Source of the DNA: Branchiibius sp. NY16-3462-2 | GTDB taxonomy: Bacteria > Actinomycetota > Actinomycetes > Actinomycetales > Dermatophilaceae | Length of the DNA: 64,000 nt | Reading direction: 5' to 3' | Assembly (NCBI RefSeq): GCF_001594145.1 | Contig: NZ_LVCF01000007.1 | Location: 1 to 64,000 of the forward strand | Shown here: positions 1 to 8,931 of the stretch, one piece after another | Layout of the letters: each line of letters opens with the position of its first letter | Position numbering within the stretch: position 1 is the first letter of the stretch | Position numbers and translations under genes: made by a program | The notes under the pieces: generated by a model | What the model saw: the letters and a program-made list of their open reading frames with translations, nothing else | What the model was told of the DNA's origin: nothing | Databases searched by the model: none

Positions 1-95
1 ACACCACGCGCGACCTGCTCAGCGCTCATACCCTGCGACAACAACCGCAACGCCCGACGACGCTCTGCAGACAAATCTCGCAACACAACCTCCAC
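1..95 (-). CDS. Truncated N-terminus of an unrecognised ORF, helix-turn-helix-like
   Basis: The minus strand is open from a GTG at 95 to the window edge. It would begin VEVVLRDLSAERRRA and continue through LRLLSQGMSAEQVARG. The Arg-rich helix followed by a GMSAEQVA segment resembles the start of a helix-turn-helix, as found in transposases and other DNA-binding proteins, but only about 31 residues are visible and I cannot name the family. GTG or TTG codons at 86 and 83 are alternative starts. The base composition is less GC-rich than the flanking genes. A transposase is possible but unproven. Confidence 0.35.
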   Translation of the reverse strand, partial: MEVVLRDLSAERRRALRLLSQGMSAEQVARG

Positions 96-185
96 GGTTC
101 GTGTTGCACCCACCGCCTGAACCAGCCGGCGATTTCGGGTGAATCGCGTTCCAAAAGTGGGGAGGTAGCCGCCTACCGTGGAGAA

Positions 186-1637
186 GTGACCGTCACCGCA
201 TCCGCGCTACTCGAGCACCGCTTCGCCGACACATTGCCGGAGTTGTCGCTCGACTGGCAGGCGGTACCGGCTCCTTCGCCGTCGTTGCTGGCGCTGGACG
301 AGGACCTCGCCCGCGAACTGGGTCTGGACCCGGACTGGCTGCGCTCCCCCGCCGGCCTGCGGTTCCTGATCGGCAACGACGTGCCCGAGGGTGCGCGGCC
401 GGTGGCGCAGGGGTACGCCGGGCACCAGTTCGGCGGGTACTCACCGCGACTGGGCGATGGCCGGGCGTTGCTGCTCGGCGAGATCGTGACACCCGACGGT
501 TCGCTGCGCGATCTGCACCTGAAGGGCTCGGGGCGCACCCCGTTCTCCCGCGGCGGCGACGGTTGGGCCACCGTCGGCCCGATGCTGCGCGAGCAGGTGA
601 TGGCGACCGCGATGCACGCCCTCGGGGTGCCGACGACCCGCTCGCTGGCGGTCACCGGCACCGGGGCCGAGGTCGCGCGCGAGACTCTGCTGCCGGGCGC
701 CGTGCTGACCCGGGTCGCGAGCAGTCACCTGAGGGTCGGGACCTTCCAGTACGCCGCGGCCCTGGTCGCCGGTGGACACGCGCCTGCTGGGCTGCTGGAC
801 CGGTTGACCGAGCACGCGATCGACCGGCACTACCCGCAGTTGACTGACGCGGACCGGCCGGGGCTCGCGCTGCTGACCGCGGTCGCGCAGGCGCAGGCGC
901 GACTGGTGGCGCACTGGATGAGCCTGGGTTTCGTGCACGGCGTGCTCAATACCGACAACGTCCTGATCAGCGGCGAGACCATCGACTACGGGCCGTGTGC
1001 CTTCGCCGACACCTTCGACCCGTCGGCGGTCTTCTCGTCCATCGACCAGGGTGGTCGCTACGCGTCCGGGAACCAGCCGCGGATCACCCAGTGGAATCTG
1101 GCCCGGTTCGCCGAAGCGCTGCTGCCGGTGATCGACGAAAACGTCGACACCGCAGTCGAACTGGCCAGTGAGGTCATCAACGATTTCCCCTCACACTACG
1201 ACGACGCGTTCGCCGCTCGGATGGCCACCAGGTTGGGCCTGGATCCCGAGACAGCGGATCGCGCCCTGGTGAAGGACCTCGTCGAGCTGATGCAAACGGA
1301 GCAGGCCGACATCACGCTGCTCTTCCAGGACCTCACTCGGGTGGCAGGGGGCGAGGTGGGCACCTTTGCCGACCGACCGGCGTACGCCGAGTGGCTGGCC
1401 CGGTGGCTGACCCACCACCCCGACGCGCAGGCCATGGCGACCGCGAACCCGGTCTACATCCCGCGCAACCACCTGGTGCAGGCAGCGCTCGATGCCGCAG
1501 TCGCGGGCGACCTCGAACCCGTCAACCAACTACTGGACGTGTTGCGCGAACCCTTCACTGTCCGTGCGGGGTTCGAGGACTACGCCCGGCCAGCGCCCAG
1601 CGATTTCGGCGACTACGTCACCTACTGCGGAACCTGA
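186..1637 (+). CDS. selO: Protein adenylyltransferase SelO (YdiU/UPF0061 family)
   Basis: This 483-residue protein matches the SelO pseudokinase family, which transfers AMP from ATP to Ser/Thr/Tyr residues of proteins during redox stress (family knowledge). The family signatures GYAGHQFG, LGDGRALLLGE and LKGSGRTPFSRGGDG fall in residues 75-125, and HGVLNTDN with DYGPCAF, matching the catalytic and metal-binding region, falls near 257-275. The length is normal for the family. The GTG start at 186 lies just after a GGAGAA stretch. The usual C-terminal selenocysteine or cysteine motif is replaced by a TYCGT end. The gene ends tail to tail against hflX, the two stops sharing a TGATCA. Confidence 0.93.
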   Translation: MTVTASALLEHRFADTLPELSLDWQAVPAPSPSLLALDEDLARELGLDPDWLRSPAGLRFLIGNDVPEGARPVAQGYAGHQFGGYSPRLGDGRALLLGEIVTPDGSLRDLHLKGSGRTPFSRGGDGWATVGPMLREQVMATAMHALGVPTTRSLAVTGTGAEVARETLLPGAVLTRVASSHLRVGTFQYAAALVAGGHAPAGLLDRLTEHAIDRHYPQLTDADRPGLALLTAVAQAQARLVAHWMSLGFVHGVLNTDNVLISGETIDYGPCAFADTFDPSAVFSSIDQGGRYASGNQPRITQWNLARFAEALLPVIDENVDTAVELASEVINDFPSHYDDAFAARMATRLGLDPETADRALVKDLVELMQTEQADITLLFQDLTRVAGGEVGTFADRPAYAEWLARWLTHHPDAQAMATANPVYIPRNHLVQAALDAAVAGDLEPVNQLLDVLREPFTVRAGFEDYARPAPSDFGDYVTYCGT

Positions 1638-3116
1638 TCACACGGCGTACGCCGCGAGCTCACCTTCCAGCGTCGGGGTCACCTTGGCCTGGACCCGGGT
1701 GCCGTCGGCCGTGTGTTCACTGGCCAGCACTTCTCCCTCGGAGTGCACGCGCGACACGAGGTCGCCACGGTCGTAGGGCAGCAGCACGTCCACCCGGATG
1801 TCCGGCCTCGGCAGTTCGTCGGCAATCAGAGCCAGCAGTTCGTCGAATCCGGCTCCGGTGCGGGCGGATACGACGACCGAGTGCTTCTCGGCGCGGGTCA
1901 ACCGGTCGATCACCTCGGGCTCGGCGACGTCAGCCTTGTTGATCACGATGACCTCTTTGACATCGGTCGCGCCAACGTCGGACAGCACTGCGCGCACGGC
2001 GGTGATCTGCGACTCGGGGTCTGGGTGCGAGCCGTCGACCACGTGCAGCAGCAGATCGGAGTCGCCGACCTCCTCCAGCGTGGAACGGAACGCCTCGACC
2101 AGCTCATGCGGCAGTTCGCGCACGAAGCCGACGGTGTCGGTGAGTGTGTACGGCCGGCCGTCCGGGGTCTGGGAGCGACGCACCGTCGGATCCAGGGTCG
2201 CGAAGAGCTGGTTCTCGACCAGCACACCCGCGCCGGTCAGCCGGTTCAGGATCGAGGACTTGCCGGCGTTGGTGTAACCCGCAATCGCCACGGACGGGAC
2301 GTGATTGACCTTCCGGGAGTGCCGTTTGGTGTCACGCACCGTCTTCATCCCGGACAGTTCCCGCTTCAGCTTGGAGATGCGGGAGTTGATCCGCCGGCGG
2401 TCCAACTCGATCTTGGTCTCACCGGGTCCGCGGGAGCCCATACCCTGACCGCCAGCGGCCTGGCCACCGGCCTGCCGGGACATCGACTCACCCCAACCAC
2501 GCAGTCGCGGCAGCAGGTACTGCAACTGGGCCAACTCGACCTGCGCCTTGCCCTCCTTGGACTTGGCGTGCTGGGCGAAGATGTCCAGGATCAGCGCGGT
2601 CCGGTCGATGACCTTCACCTTGACCACGTCCTCCAGGGCGCGGCGCTGGCTGGGCGCGAGTTCACCGTCGGCAATGACGGTGTCAGCGCCCTCCGCGATC
2701 ACGACGTCGCGCAGTTCTTTGGCCTTACCGGAGCCGAGCCAGGTGCCGGGGTCGGGTTTGGTGCGCCGTTGCAGGACACCGGCCAGCACTTCGGACCCGG
2801 CGGTCTCGGCCAGCGCAGCCAACTCACGCAGGTTGGCCTCGGCGTCCTCGACGGTGCCCTCGGTCCAGACGCCGACCAGCACGACGCGCTCGAGGCGCAA
2901 CTGGCGGTACTCGACCTCAGTGACGTCCTCGAGTTCGGTGGACAGTCCGCCGACGCGGCGCAGCGCGGATCGGGCCTCCCGGTCGAACTGGTCACCGTCG
3001 GTGCCCTCGTCCTCGACCAGGAAGCCGTACTCGTCGTAGCGTTCGTCCTCGCCGGTCTCCGCCAGGGCCTCGGCGCGACGGTTCAGGATGGTGTGTTCAG
3101 CAGTCATGTTCTTCAT
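1638..3116 (-). CDS. hflX: GTPase HflX, ribosome-splitting factor
   Basis: HflX binds the 50S subunit and splits stalled or hibernating ribosomes. The protein has 492 residues. It carries the N-terminal HflX domain, a glycine-rich linker with RGPGETKIE at about 229-237, and a GTPase domain with G1 GYTNAGKS at 280-287, G3 DTVGF at 327-331 and G4 NKAD near 393. An acidic N-terminal extension of about 70 residues is common in actinobacterial members. The ATG at 3116 is followed by a second in-frame ATG three codons later, so the exact start could be either. In actinobacteria hflX typically sits near dapF and miaA, as here. Confidence 0.95.
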   Translation of the reverse strand: MKNMTAEHTILNRRAEALAETGEDERYDEYGFLVEDEGTDGDQFDREARSALRRVGGLSTELEDVTEVEYRQLRLERVVLVGVWTEGTVEDAEANLRELAALAETAGSEVLAGVLQRRTKPDPGTWLGSGKAKELRDVVIAEGADTVIADGELAPSQRRALEDVVKVKVIDRTALILDIFAQHAKSKEGKAQVELAQLQYLLPRLRGWGESMSRQAGGQAAGGQGMGSRGPGETKIELDRRRINSRISKLKRELSGMKTVRDTKRHSRKVNHVPSVAIAGYTNAGKSSILNRLTGAGVLVENQLFATLDPTVRRSQTPDGRPYTLTDTVGFVRELPHELVEAFRSTLEEVGDSDLLLHVVDGSHPDPESQITAVRAVLSDVGATDVKEVIVINKADVAEPEVIDRLTRAEKHSVVVSARTGAGFDELLALIADELPRPDIRVDVLLPYDRGDLVSRVHSEGEVLASEHTADGTRVQAKVTPTLEGELAAYAV

Positions 3117-3150
3117 AGGGTTACAGGTGAAAACGCTGGGCGCGAGTGCT

Positions 3151-3762
3151 TTATGCCTCCGTGGGGGCGTTGACCTGCAGGATCCGGAAACCCCGCACGC
3201 TGGTCAGCCGCGTGGTCTCCAGGGCCGGGAACTGGTCGATGAGCCACCGTTGCAGGGAATCCGAGCCGAGGTTCTTGGCCACCACCAGGTACGCCGATCC
3301 GCCCGGCACCAGCCGCGGCAGCCATGTGTGCAGCATCTCGTGCAGCACCTCCTTGCCGACCCGGATCGGCGGATTGGACCAGATGACGTCAAAACGTACG
3401 TCGGGTGGCACCTCCCCTGGTGACGCCACCTGGACACCGTCGAGACCCAGCGACGCGGCGTTGACGGCGGTGAGGTCGCGGGCCCGGGCGTTCACGTCGA
3501 CCGCCCACACCTGCGCCTGCGGTCGCAGCAAACCGAGCGTCAACGCGATCGGACCCCAACCACAGCCCAGGTCCAGGAACGTCCCGGCCTGCGGAGGGGG
3601 CGGTACGTGGTTCAGCAGGACGGTCGTGCCCTGGTCGAGGCGGTCCGGTGAGAACACCCCACCGGCCACCTGCACGGCCCGCGTCTGGCCGGCGAGCGGG
3701 ATCCGGATCTCCCGGCGCTCGCTCGCGCTGGCCGGTTCGGCGGTGAAGTAGTGCTCGCTCAT
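3151..3762 (-). CDS. RsmC-like class I SAM-dependent methyltransferase
   Basis: This 203-residue protein looks like the C-terminal catalytic half of RsmC, the 16S rRNA m2G1207 methyltransferase. The SAM-binding loop DLGCGWG is at 64-70 and the N2-guanine-type catalytic motif NPP at 130-132 within SNPPIRVG. The N-terminal pseudo-methyltransferase half of Proteobacterial RsmC is absent, which is usual in Gram-positive homologues. I chose the ATG at 3762 because it overlaps the dapF stop (ATGA) and precedes the conserved MSEHYFT start. The true RNA target cannot be read from the sequence. Confidence 0.85.
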   Translation of the reverse strand: MSEHYFTAEPASASERREIRIPLAGQTRAVQVAGGVFSPDRLDQGTTVLLNHVPPPPQAGTFLDLGCGWGPIALTLGLLRPQAQVWAVDVNARARDLTAVNAASLGLDGVQVASPGEVPPDVRFDVIWSNPPIRVGKEVLHEMLHTWLPRLVPGGSAYLVVAKNLGSDSLQRWLIDQFPALETTRLTSVRGFRILQVNAPTEA

Positions 3763-4625
3763 CAGTCCGGCAGGCTGACCTGTCCCGCCGCCACGATGTG
3801 TGCCGGGCCGGCCAATCCCACGCCGCCGCCGTCGATGTCGACCATCAGCGTGCCCCCGCGCACGTCCACCCGCCACGCCAATTCATCACTCGGCGTACCT
3901 GCCCACCACCACGTCGCCAGGGCGGCGGCAGCGGCGCCGGTGCCACACGACAACGTCTCCCCGACACCGCGCTCGTGCACGCGCATCGAGATGTGCCGGG
4001 GACCGATGGCCCGGACGAATTCGACGTTGGTGCCGTGCGGCGGCTCGGGGTCCACCCGCGGCGCCACGGACAGATCCAGGTGTTCCAGGGAGATCGACGG
4101 GGGCAACGCGACGACGGTGTGCGGGTTGCCCAGGTCGAGGCTGATCGCCGGCAACGGGTCCGGCGAGCCGACGACCTGCACCACGCTGTCCATCCCCCGG
4201 CCGCGCGCCTCATCGGCGCGCGACAGCGTCCAGGGGCCCAGATCGGTCCGGAAGCCGTGCTCGACCCGGCTGATCAGCTTGCGCCCGGCGCGGGTCGCGA
4301 TGGGGAACTCGACGTTGCCCACCAGACCTCGATCGGCGAGGAACTGGGCGAAGACCCGGGTTCCGTTGCCGCACATCTCCGCCTCGGAGCCGTCGGCGTT
4401 GCGGTAGTCCATGAACCACCGGGCGTCCGGTGCCGCCTCGCCGACCTCAGCCGGCGCGGCGGCGAGCGGCGCGACCCGGATGACCCCGTCGCCACCGATC
4501 CCCGCGTGCCGGTCGGCGAGGAAACGCACGTCCGTCTCGGACAGTTCCAGCGAACCATCCAGGTCGGGCACCAGCACGAAATCATTCAGCGTGCCGTGTC
4601 CCTTGGCGAAGTCGATGGTGCGCAC
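3762..4625 (-). CDS. dapF: Diaminopimelate epimerase
   Basis: DapF interconverts LL- and meso-diaminopimelate, the last step before lysine and peptidoglycan cross-link precursors. The 287-residue protein has both active-site cysteines, in EMCGNGTR (Cys85) and LSCGTGA nearer the C-terminus. The start is the GTG at 4625, giving VRTIDFAKGHGTLNDF, the normal family N-terminus; an upstream in-frame stretch is not DapF-like and overlaps miaA. The gene lies four bases downstream of the miaA stop and overlaps the methyltransferase start by one base, so the three are probably co-transcribed. Other lysine-pathway genes, dapA and dapB, are elsewhere in this window. Confidence 0.96.
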   Translation of the reverse strand: MRTIDFAKGHGTLNDFVLVPDLDGSLELSETDVRFLADRHAGIGGDGVIRVAPLAAAPAEVGEAAPDARWFMDYRNADGSEAEMCGNGTRVFAQFLADRGLVGNVEFPIATRAGRKLISRVEHGFRTDLGPWTLSRADEARGRGMDSVVQVVGSPDPLPAISLDLGNPHTVVALPPSISLEHLDLSVAPRVDPEPPHGTNVEFVRAIGPRHISMRVHERGVGETLSCGTGAAAAALATWWWAGTPSDELAWRVDVRGGTLMVDIDGGGVGLAGPAHIVAAGQVSLPD

Positions 4626-4629
4626 GCGG

Positions 4630-5595
4630 TCAGTCTGCCGCAGTGGCGCTGGCGGCGCGTACGACGTCCATCGCCCGATCGAGCAGGTCCGGCGCGTCGT
4701 GGTCCAGCCAGTGCACGCGCCGATCGGGTGCAAACCACGAACCCTGCCGTCGCGCCAGCCGCCGGGTGGCGGCGATCGTCGCCTCGATCGCTTCCTGCTC
4801 GGCGAGCTGGCCGTCGATCTGCTGCAGGGCCTGCGCGTAGCCGATAGCGCGGGACGCCGTACGCCCCTCCCGCAGGCCGTCTTCGAGCAGGAACTCCACC
4901 TCGTCCAGCAGACCCTCGCGCCACATCTGCTGGGTGCGCGTCGCGATCCGCTCGTCCAGGACGGGGCGCTCGGCGCGCAGACCGATCAGCACGGCCGGCT
5001 CGTGGAACTCCCGGCGCGGCAGCGTCGCGCTGAACAACCGTCCCGTGAGTTCGATCACTTCCAGCGCGCGCACGATCCGTCGGCCATTGGTCGCCAGGAT
5101 CTGGGCGGCGGCGACAGGATCAGCCGCGGCGAGTTCCAGATGCAGGCGAGCGGCGCCCTCGGTGGCCAGGCGCGCCTCGTAGCGCTCCCGGACCCGCGGA
5201 TCAGTGGGTGGAATCTCGAACCGGTCCAGCACCGCGCGCACGTACAGGCCCGAACCGCCAGCCAGGACGGGCACGTTGCCGCGGCTGCGGATGCGGGCCA
5301 TATCCAGACGTGCGGCGCGTTGATAGGCGGCCACGGAGGCTTCGTCGCGAACGCTGAGCACGTCGATCTGATGGTGCCGGATGCCCTGCCGCTGCTCCGG
5401 CAGCACCTTGGCGGTCCCGATGTCCATGCCGGCGTAGAGCTGTGAGGCGTCCGCGTTGATGACCTCACCGCCCAACCGGTTCGCCAGCGCGATCGCCAGG
5501 TCGGACTTGCCGGTAGCGGTGGCGCCAACGATCGCCACCACGGGGTCAGGACGGGCGGACTTCGTGGCGGCCGGTTCGTTATCGTGATCGTGCAT
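4630..5595 (-). CDS. miaA: tRNA dimethylallyltransferase
   Basis: MiaA transfers a dimethylallyl group to N6 of A37 in tRNAs reading UNN codons; MiaB, also in this window, then adds the methylthio group. The 321-residue protein has the P-loop GATATGKSD near residues 23-31, the family motif DASQLYAGMDIGTAK and the GGSGLYVRA segment. The ATG at 5595 gives a start with a short His/Asp-rich leader; an upstream GTG in the same frame would run into the divergent gene. A GACGAT hexamer lies seven bases before the ATG, so the transcript may be nearly leaderless. Confidence 0.96.
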   Translation of the reverse strand: MHDHDNEPAATKSARPDPVVAIVGATATGKSDLAIALANRLGGEVINADASQLYAGMDIGTAKVLPEQRQGIRHHQIDVLSVRDEASVAAYQRAARLDMARIRSRGNVPVLAGGSGLYVRAVLDRFEIPPTDPRVRERYEARLATEGAARLHLELAAADPVAAAQILATNGRRIVRALEVIELTGRLFSATLPRREFHEPAVLIGLRAERPVLDERIATRTQQMWREGLLDEVEFLLEDGLREGRTASRAIGYAQALQQIDGQLAEQEAIEATIAATRRLARRQGSWFAPDRRVHWLDHDAPDLLDRAMDVVRAASATAAD

Positions 5596-5636
5596 CCGTC
5601 CTATCGTCCCAAGACGCACAACGGCAGGAGAACCGA

Positions 5637-6950
5637 GTGCCCCCATCCGGAAGCCCGGTGGCGTCGAACGACGAGCATGGCACTTCTGGAGTTGATGTGA
5701 GCCGCCGTACAGCCGTGGTCGGGTCCGGCGTCTCGGGACTGGTCGCGGCGCACGTTCTGAGCCGCTCGAGCCGTGTGACGCTCTATGAGGCGGACGACCG
5801 GGCGGGCGGGCATGCCCACACCCACGACGTCGCCCTGGCCGACGGCACGGTGGTACCGGTCGATTCCGGCTTCATCGTGCACAACAACCGCACCTACCCC
5901 ACCCTGGGCTGGCTGTTCGCCGAGTTGGGCGTCGCAACGCAGCCGACGGATATGAGCATGTCGGTCTTCTCCCCGGCTGAGGGATGGCAGTACGCCGGTG
6001 GCCAGGGTCTGCGGGGCATCTTCGCCGATCTGCGGACCAGCAGCCGTCCTGCGTTCCTGCGGATGTTGGTCGAGGTGCGCCGGTTCCACCGGGCGGCCCA
6101 GGCCTTCCTCGAGGGCGACGAGCCCGAGGTCCCGCTGCGCGACTGGCTGGCGCAGCGGGAGTTCAGCGACACCTTCCATCGCTATTTCATGACCCCCCTG
6201 GTCGCTGCTGTCTGGTCCTGCGAGGACGACAACGCGCTGGAATACCCGGCGCGTTCACTGTTCACCTTCCTGCGACACCACGGGATGCTCAGCGTCGGCG
6301 GGTCGCCGGCGTGGCGCACCGTGGTCGGTGGCTCCCGCGTCTACGTCGACAAGGTGCTCGAGCGGGTGGCCGACGTCCGGTTGACCACTCCCGTCGTCGG
6401 TATCTCGCGGCGCGCCACCGGCGGAGTGCGGATCGTCGACGCCTGCGGCGGCAGCGAGGACTTCGATGCCGTCGTCGTGGCGACCCATCCCCAGCAGGCG
6501 CTGGCCATGCTGCCGGAGCCGACCCAGGTGCAGCAACGGGTGCTCGGCGCGATCGAGTACAGCATCAACCAGGCTGTGCTGCATAGGGATTCATCACTGC
6601 TGCCCACCGCGCCGTCGGCTCGTGCGTCGTGGAACTACCGGCTGGACGGTGATGCCGGCGTGTTGGTGACCTACGACCTGACCCGGTTGATGCACTTGCC
6701 GTCACCCGCCGGCGAACGAATCCTGGTGACGCTCAACGGAGCGGACCGCATCGACAAAGCCGCGGTGATCGCGGAGATGACCTACGAGCACCCGCTCTTC
6801 GATTCTCGGACGGTTGCTGCGCAGCAGGAGCTGTCCGGGTGCAGCGACGACACCATCGCCTTCGCCGGTGCCTATCACGGCTGGGGGTTCCACGAGGACG
6901 GTGCGCTTTCCGGTCTGCGGGCAGCCGGGCGGATCGGCGGGGTGTGGTGA
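5637..6950 (+). CDS. FAD/NAD(P)-binding amine-oxidase-like protein of a lipid operon
   Basis: This is a 437-residue flavoprotein of the amine oxidase/protoporphyrinogen oxidase-like superfamily. The dinucleotide fold is visible as VVGSGVSGLVAAHVL followed by YEADDRAGGHAHT in the first 60 residues, and a C-terminal FAD segment AYHGWGFHEDGALSG ends the protein. The GTG at 5637 has a good ribosome site, GGCAGGAG. It is the first gene of a four-gene operon whose members overlap by four bases: this flavoprotein, DUF1365 and two cyclopropane-fatty-acid-synthase-like methyltransferases. The same set recurs in many bacteria and is linked to modification of unsaturated membrane acyl chains. The exact redox step is not known to me. 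Confidence 0.85.
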   Translation: MPPSGSPVASNDEHGTSGVDVSRRTAVVGSGVSGLVAAHVLSRSSRVTLYEADDRAGGHAHTHDVALADGTVVPVDSGFIVHNNRTYPTLGWLFAELGVATQPTDMSMSVFSPAEGWQYAGGQGLRGIFADLRTSSRPAFLRMLVEVRRFHRAAQAFLEGDEPEVPLRDWLAQREFSDTFHRYFMTPLVAAVWSCEDDNALEYPARSLFTFLRHHGMLSVGGSPAWRTVVGGSRVYVDKVLERVADVRLTTPVVGISRRATGGVRIVDACGGSEDFDAVVVATHPQQALAMLPEPTQVQQRVLGAIEYSINQAVLHRDSSLLPTAPSARASWNYRLDGDAGVLVTYDLTRLMHLPSPAGERILVTLNGADRIDKAAVIAEMTYEHPLFDSRTVAAQQELSGCSDDTIAFAGAYHGWGFHEDGALSGLRAAGRIGGVW

Positions 6951-7666
6951 CCGCCCGGCCTTACCTGACATCGGTGCGGCACATCCGGACCGGCCCCGTC
7001 GGCAACGACTTCCGCTACCGCGGGATCGCCTGGTTGGTCGATCTCGACGGTTCCGCGCCGTTGCCGCGCTGGCTGTCCCCCGTCGTCGGCTTCCGGGCCC
7101 GTGACCACCTCGGTGACCCCCACACCTCGTGGCGGGACAACGTGATCGCGTTCGCCGCAGCGCGAGGTATGACGGTGGGCGACGGTCCGATTCAGGCGTT
7201 CAGCGGTGCGCGCACGCTGGGCTATGCGTTCGATCCCATCACTCTCTACTGGTGCCACCAGCCGTCGGGCCGTCTCACCTGCGTCATCGCCGAAGTGCGC
7301 AACACCTACGGCGACCGGCACGTCTACCTGGTGCAGCCGGACGACCGCGGGGGCGCCCGCACCGACAAAGCGATGTACGTCTCGCCGTTCAACGACGTCC
7401 GCGGCTACTACCAGCTGAGCGTCCCGCCGCCAGCACCGGATCTTGACGTGCGGATCGTGCTCCACCGCGATGGGCAGCCACCGTTCGTCACGACGTGGAC
7501 CGGGAAACCCGCGCGCTCGACCGCGCAGGTGGCGCTCGCAGTGCTGCGAACCCCGTTGGCCGCGCATCTGGTAACTGCCCGCATCCACTGGCAGGGCGTG
7601 AAACTCTGGCTACGACGACTACCCATCGTCGCCCGACCACAGCACCATCCGCAGGAGGCGGTATGA
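6947..7666 (+). CDS. DUF1365 family protein
   Basis: This 239-residue protein belongs to DUF1365, a family almost always found beside cyclopropane fatty acid synthases; its biochemical role is unknown to me. Recognisable family segments are the start HIRTGPVGNDFRYRG, the middle FNPI-like YAFDPITLYWCHQ and NTYGDRH, and YVSPFNDVRGYYQL. The GTG at 6947 overlaps the flavoprotein stop (GTGA); another GTG three bases earlier is equally possible. The gene then overlaps the next one as ATGA. The context implies a role in making or delivering modified acyl chains. Confidence 0.85.
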   Translation: MTARPYLTSVRHIRTGPVGNDFRYRGIAWLVDLDGSAPLPRWLSPVVGFRARDHLGDPHTSWRDNVIAFAAARGMTVGDGPIQAFSGARTLGYAFDPITLYWCHQPSGRLTCVIAEVRNTYGDRHVYLVQPDDRGGARTDKAMYVSPFNDVRGYYQLSVPPPAPDLDVRIVLHRDGQPPFVTTWTGKPARSTAQVALAVLRTPLAAHLVTARIHWQGVKLWLRRLPIVARPQHHPQEAV

Positions 7667-8931
7667 CCACCCTCGCGAACACGTCGGTCAGCATCGACCC
7701 GGTCCGCTGGCCGGATGTTGCCTACATTCCGGGCAGCCTGAAGGCCGTTGCTGCTCAACGGATTGCGCAGTCCTTGTTCTTCCGTGCGGTCCACCAACTG
7801 CCGATCCGGGTACACCTGCCCGGCGGCGCTGTCATTGGTGGAGCGGCTCACGATGCCAGCGCGCCGGAGATGACCGTGCATCAACTTCGACCGTTCGTGC
7901 GCCGTCTCGGCGACAGCGGGCTGATCGGCTTCGGAGAGTCCTACCTGGCCGGCGAATGGGACAGTGCCCGGTTGGCGGACCTCATCGCCGCGTTCGCCCA
8001 GGGGGTCGACGATCTGGTTCCGGCGCCCCTCAAACGGTTGCGATCGGCGTACCTGCGTCGTCAACCGACCACGACCCGGCCGAGCACCGAGAACTCACGC
8101 AGCAACGTGGAGCGGCACTACGACCTGTCCAACGACATGTTCGCGACGTTCCTGGACGAGTCGATGACCTACTCGTCGGCGCTGTTCGATCCGGCCGCCA
8201 CGGGCACGGCCAGCGCCGCGGACCTGGTCACCGCCCAGCACGCCAAGATCGACCGCATGCTCGACCAGGGCCGGGTCGGTCCCGGCAGTCGGGTACTCGA
8301 AATCGGTACGGGCTGGGGCGAACTCGCACTGCGGGCTGCCCAGCGCGGTGCGAGCGTGCACAGCATCACGTTGTCCTCCGAACAGTTGGCATGCGCCCGC
8401 GCCAAAGCACAGGCCGCCGGTGTGGCTGACCGGGTCGAGATCGAGCTGGGCGACTACCGCACGGTGCGTGGCACGTATGACGCCGTGCTGTCGGTGGAGA
8501 TGATCGAGGCCGTGGGACTGGAGTTCCTACCCACCTACTTCCAGACCCTGCGGTCCTGCTTACGGCCGGGCGGCCGTGCGGTGGTGCAGGCGATCACCAT
8601 GCCGCACCACCGCATGTTGGAGACGCGCAACACCTACACCTGGATCCACAAGTACATCTTCCCCGGTGGCGCCCTGCCGAGCCTGGAGATCCTCGAATCC
8701 ACCGCTGCGGCAAGTGGATTGCGCCCCGGCGGCACGTTGTCGATGGGTCAGAGCTACGCCCGGACCCTCGACGCGTGGGCCGATCGCTTCATCGGTGCCA
8801 CTGACCGGTTGGAGTCGCTCGGTTTCGATGAGGTGTTCCGGCGGATGTGGGTGTTCTATCTGCGCTACTCCGAGGGCGGGTTCCGGTCGGGGTACCTGGA
8901 CGTGCACCAACTGACCTACGACGTCGCGTGA
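7663..8931 (+). CDS. Cyclopropane-fatty-acid synthase-like SAM methyltransferase (first copy)
   Basis: This 422-residue protein is a CFA synthase family enzyme, which transfers a methyl group from SAM to the double bond of unsaturated acyl chains in phospholipids, giving cyclopropane or methyl-branched products. The SAM loop is VLEIGTGWGELAL (about residues 209-221), with NDMFATFLDESMTYSSALF before it and SVEMIEAVGLEF after it, as expected for the bicarbonate and substrate region. The ATG at 7663 overlaps the DUF1365 stop. A second paralogue follows with a four-base overlap. The two copies differ clearly in sequence, so they probably have different substrates or products. Confidence 0.9.
   Translation: MTTLANTSVSIDPVRWPDVAYIPGSLKAVAAQRIAQSLFFRAVHQLPIRVHLPGGAVIGGAAHDASAPEMTVHQLRPFVRRLGDSGLIGFGESYLAGEWDSARLADLIAAFAQGVDDLVPAPLKRLRSAYLRRQPTTTRPSTENSRSNVERHYDLSNDMFATFLDESMTYSSALFDPAATGTASAADLVTAQHAKIDRMLDQGRVGPGSRVLEIGTGWGELALRAAQRGASVHSITLSSEQLACARAKAQAAGVADRVEIELGDYRTVRGTYDAVLSVEMIEAVGLEFLPTYFQTLRSCLRPGGRAVVQAITMPHHRMLETRNTYTWIHKYIFPGGALPSLEILESTAAASGLRPGGTLSMGQSYARTLDAWADRFIGATDRLESLGFDEVFRRMWVFYLRYSEGGFRSGYLDVHQLTYDVA

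Noticed and set aside
1713..3173. A long plus-strand open frame opposite hflX
   Set aside because: It is a mirror of the hflX coding pattern in high-GC DNA, has no recognisable domain, and hflX on the other strand is unmistakable.
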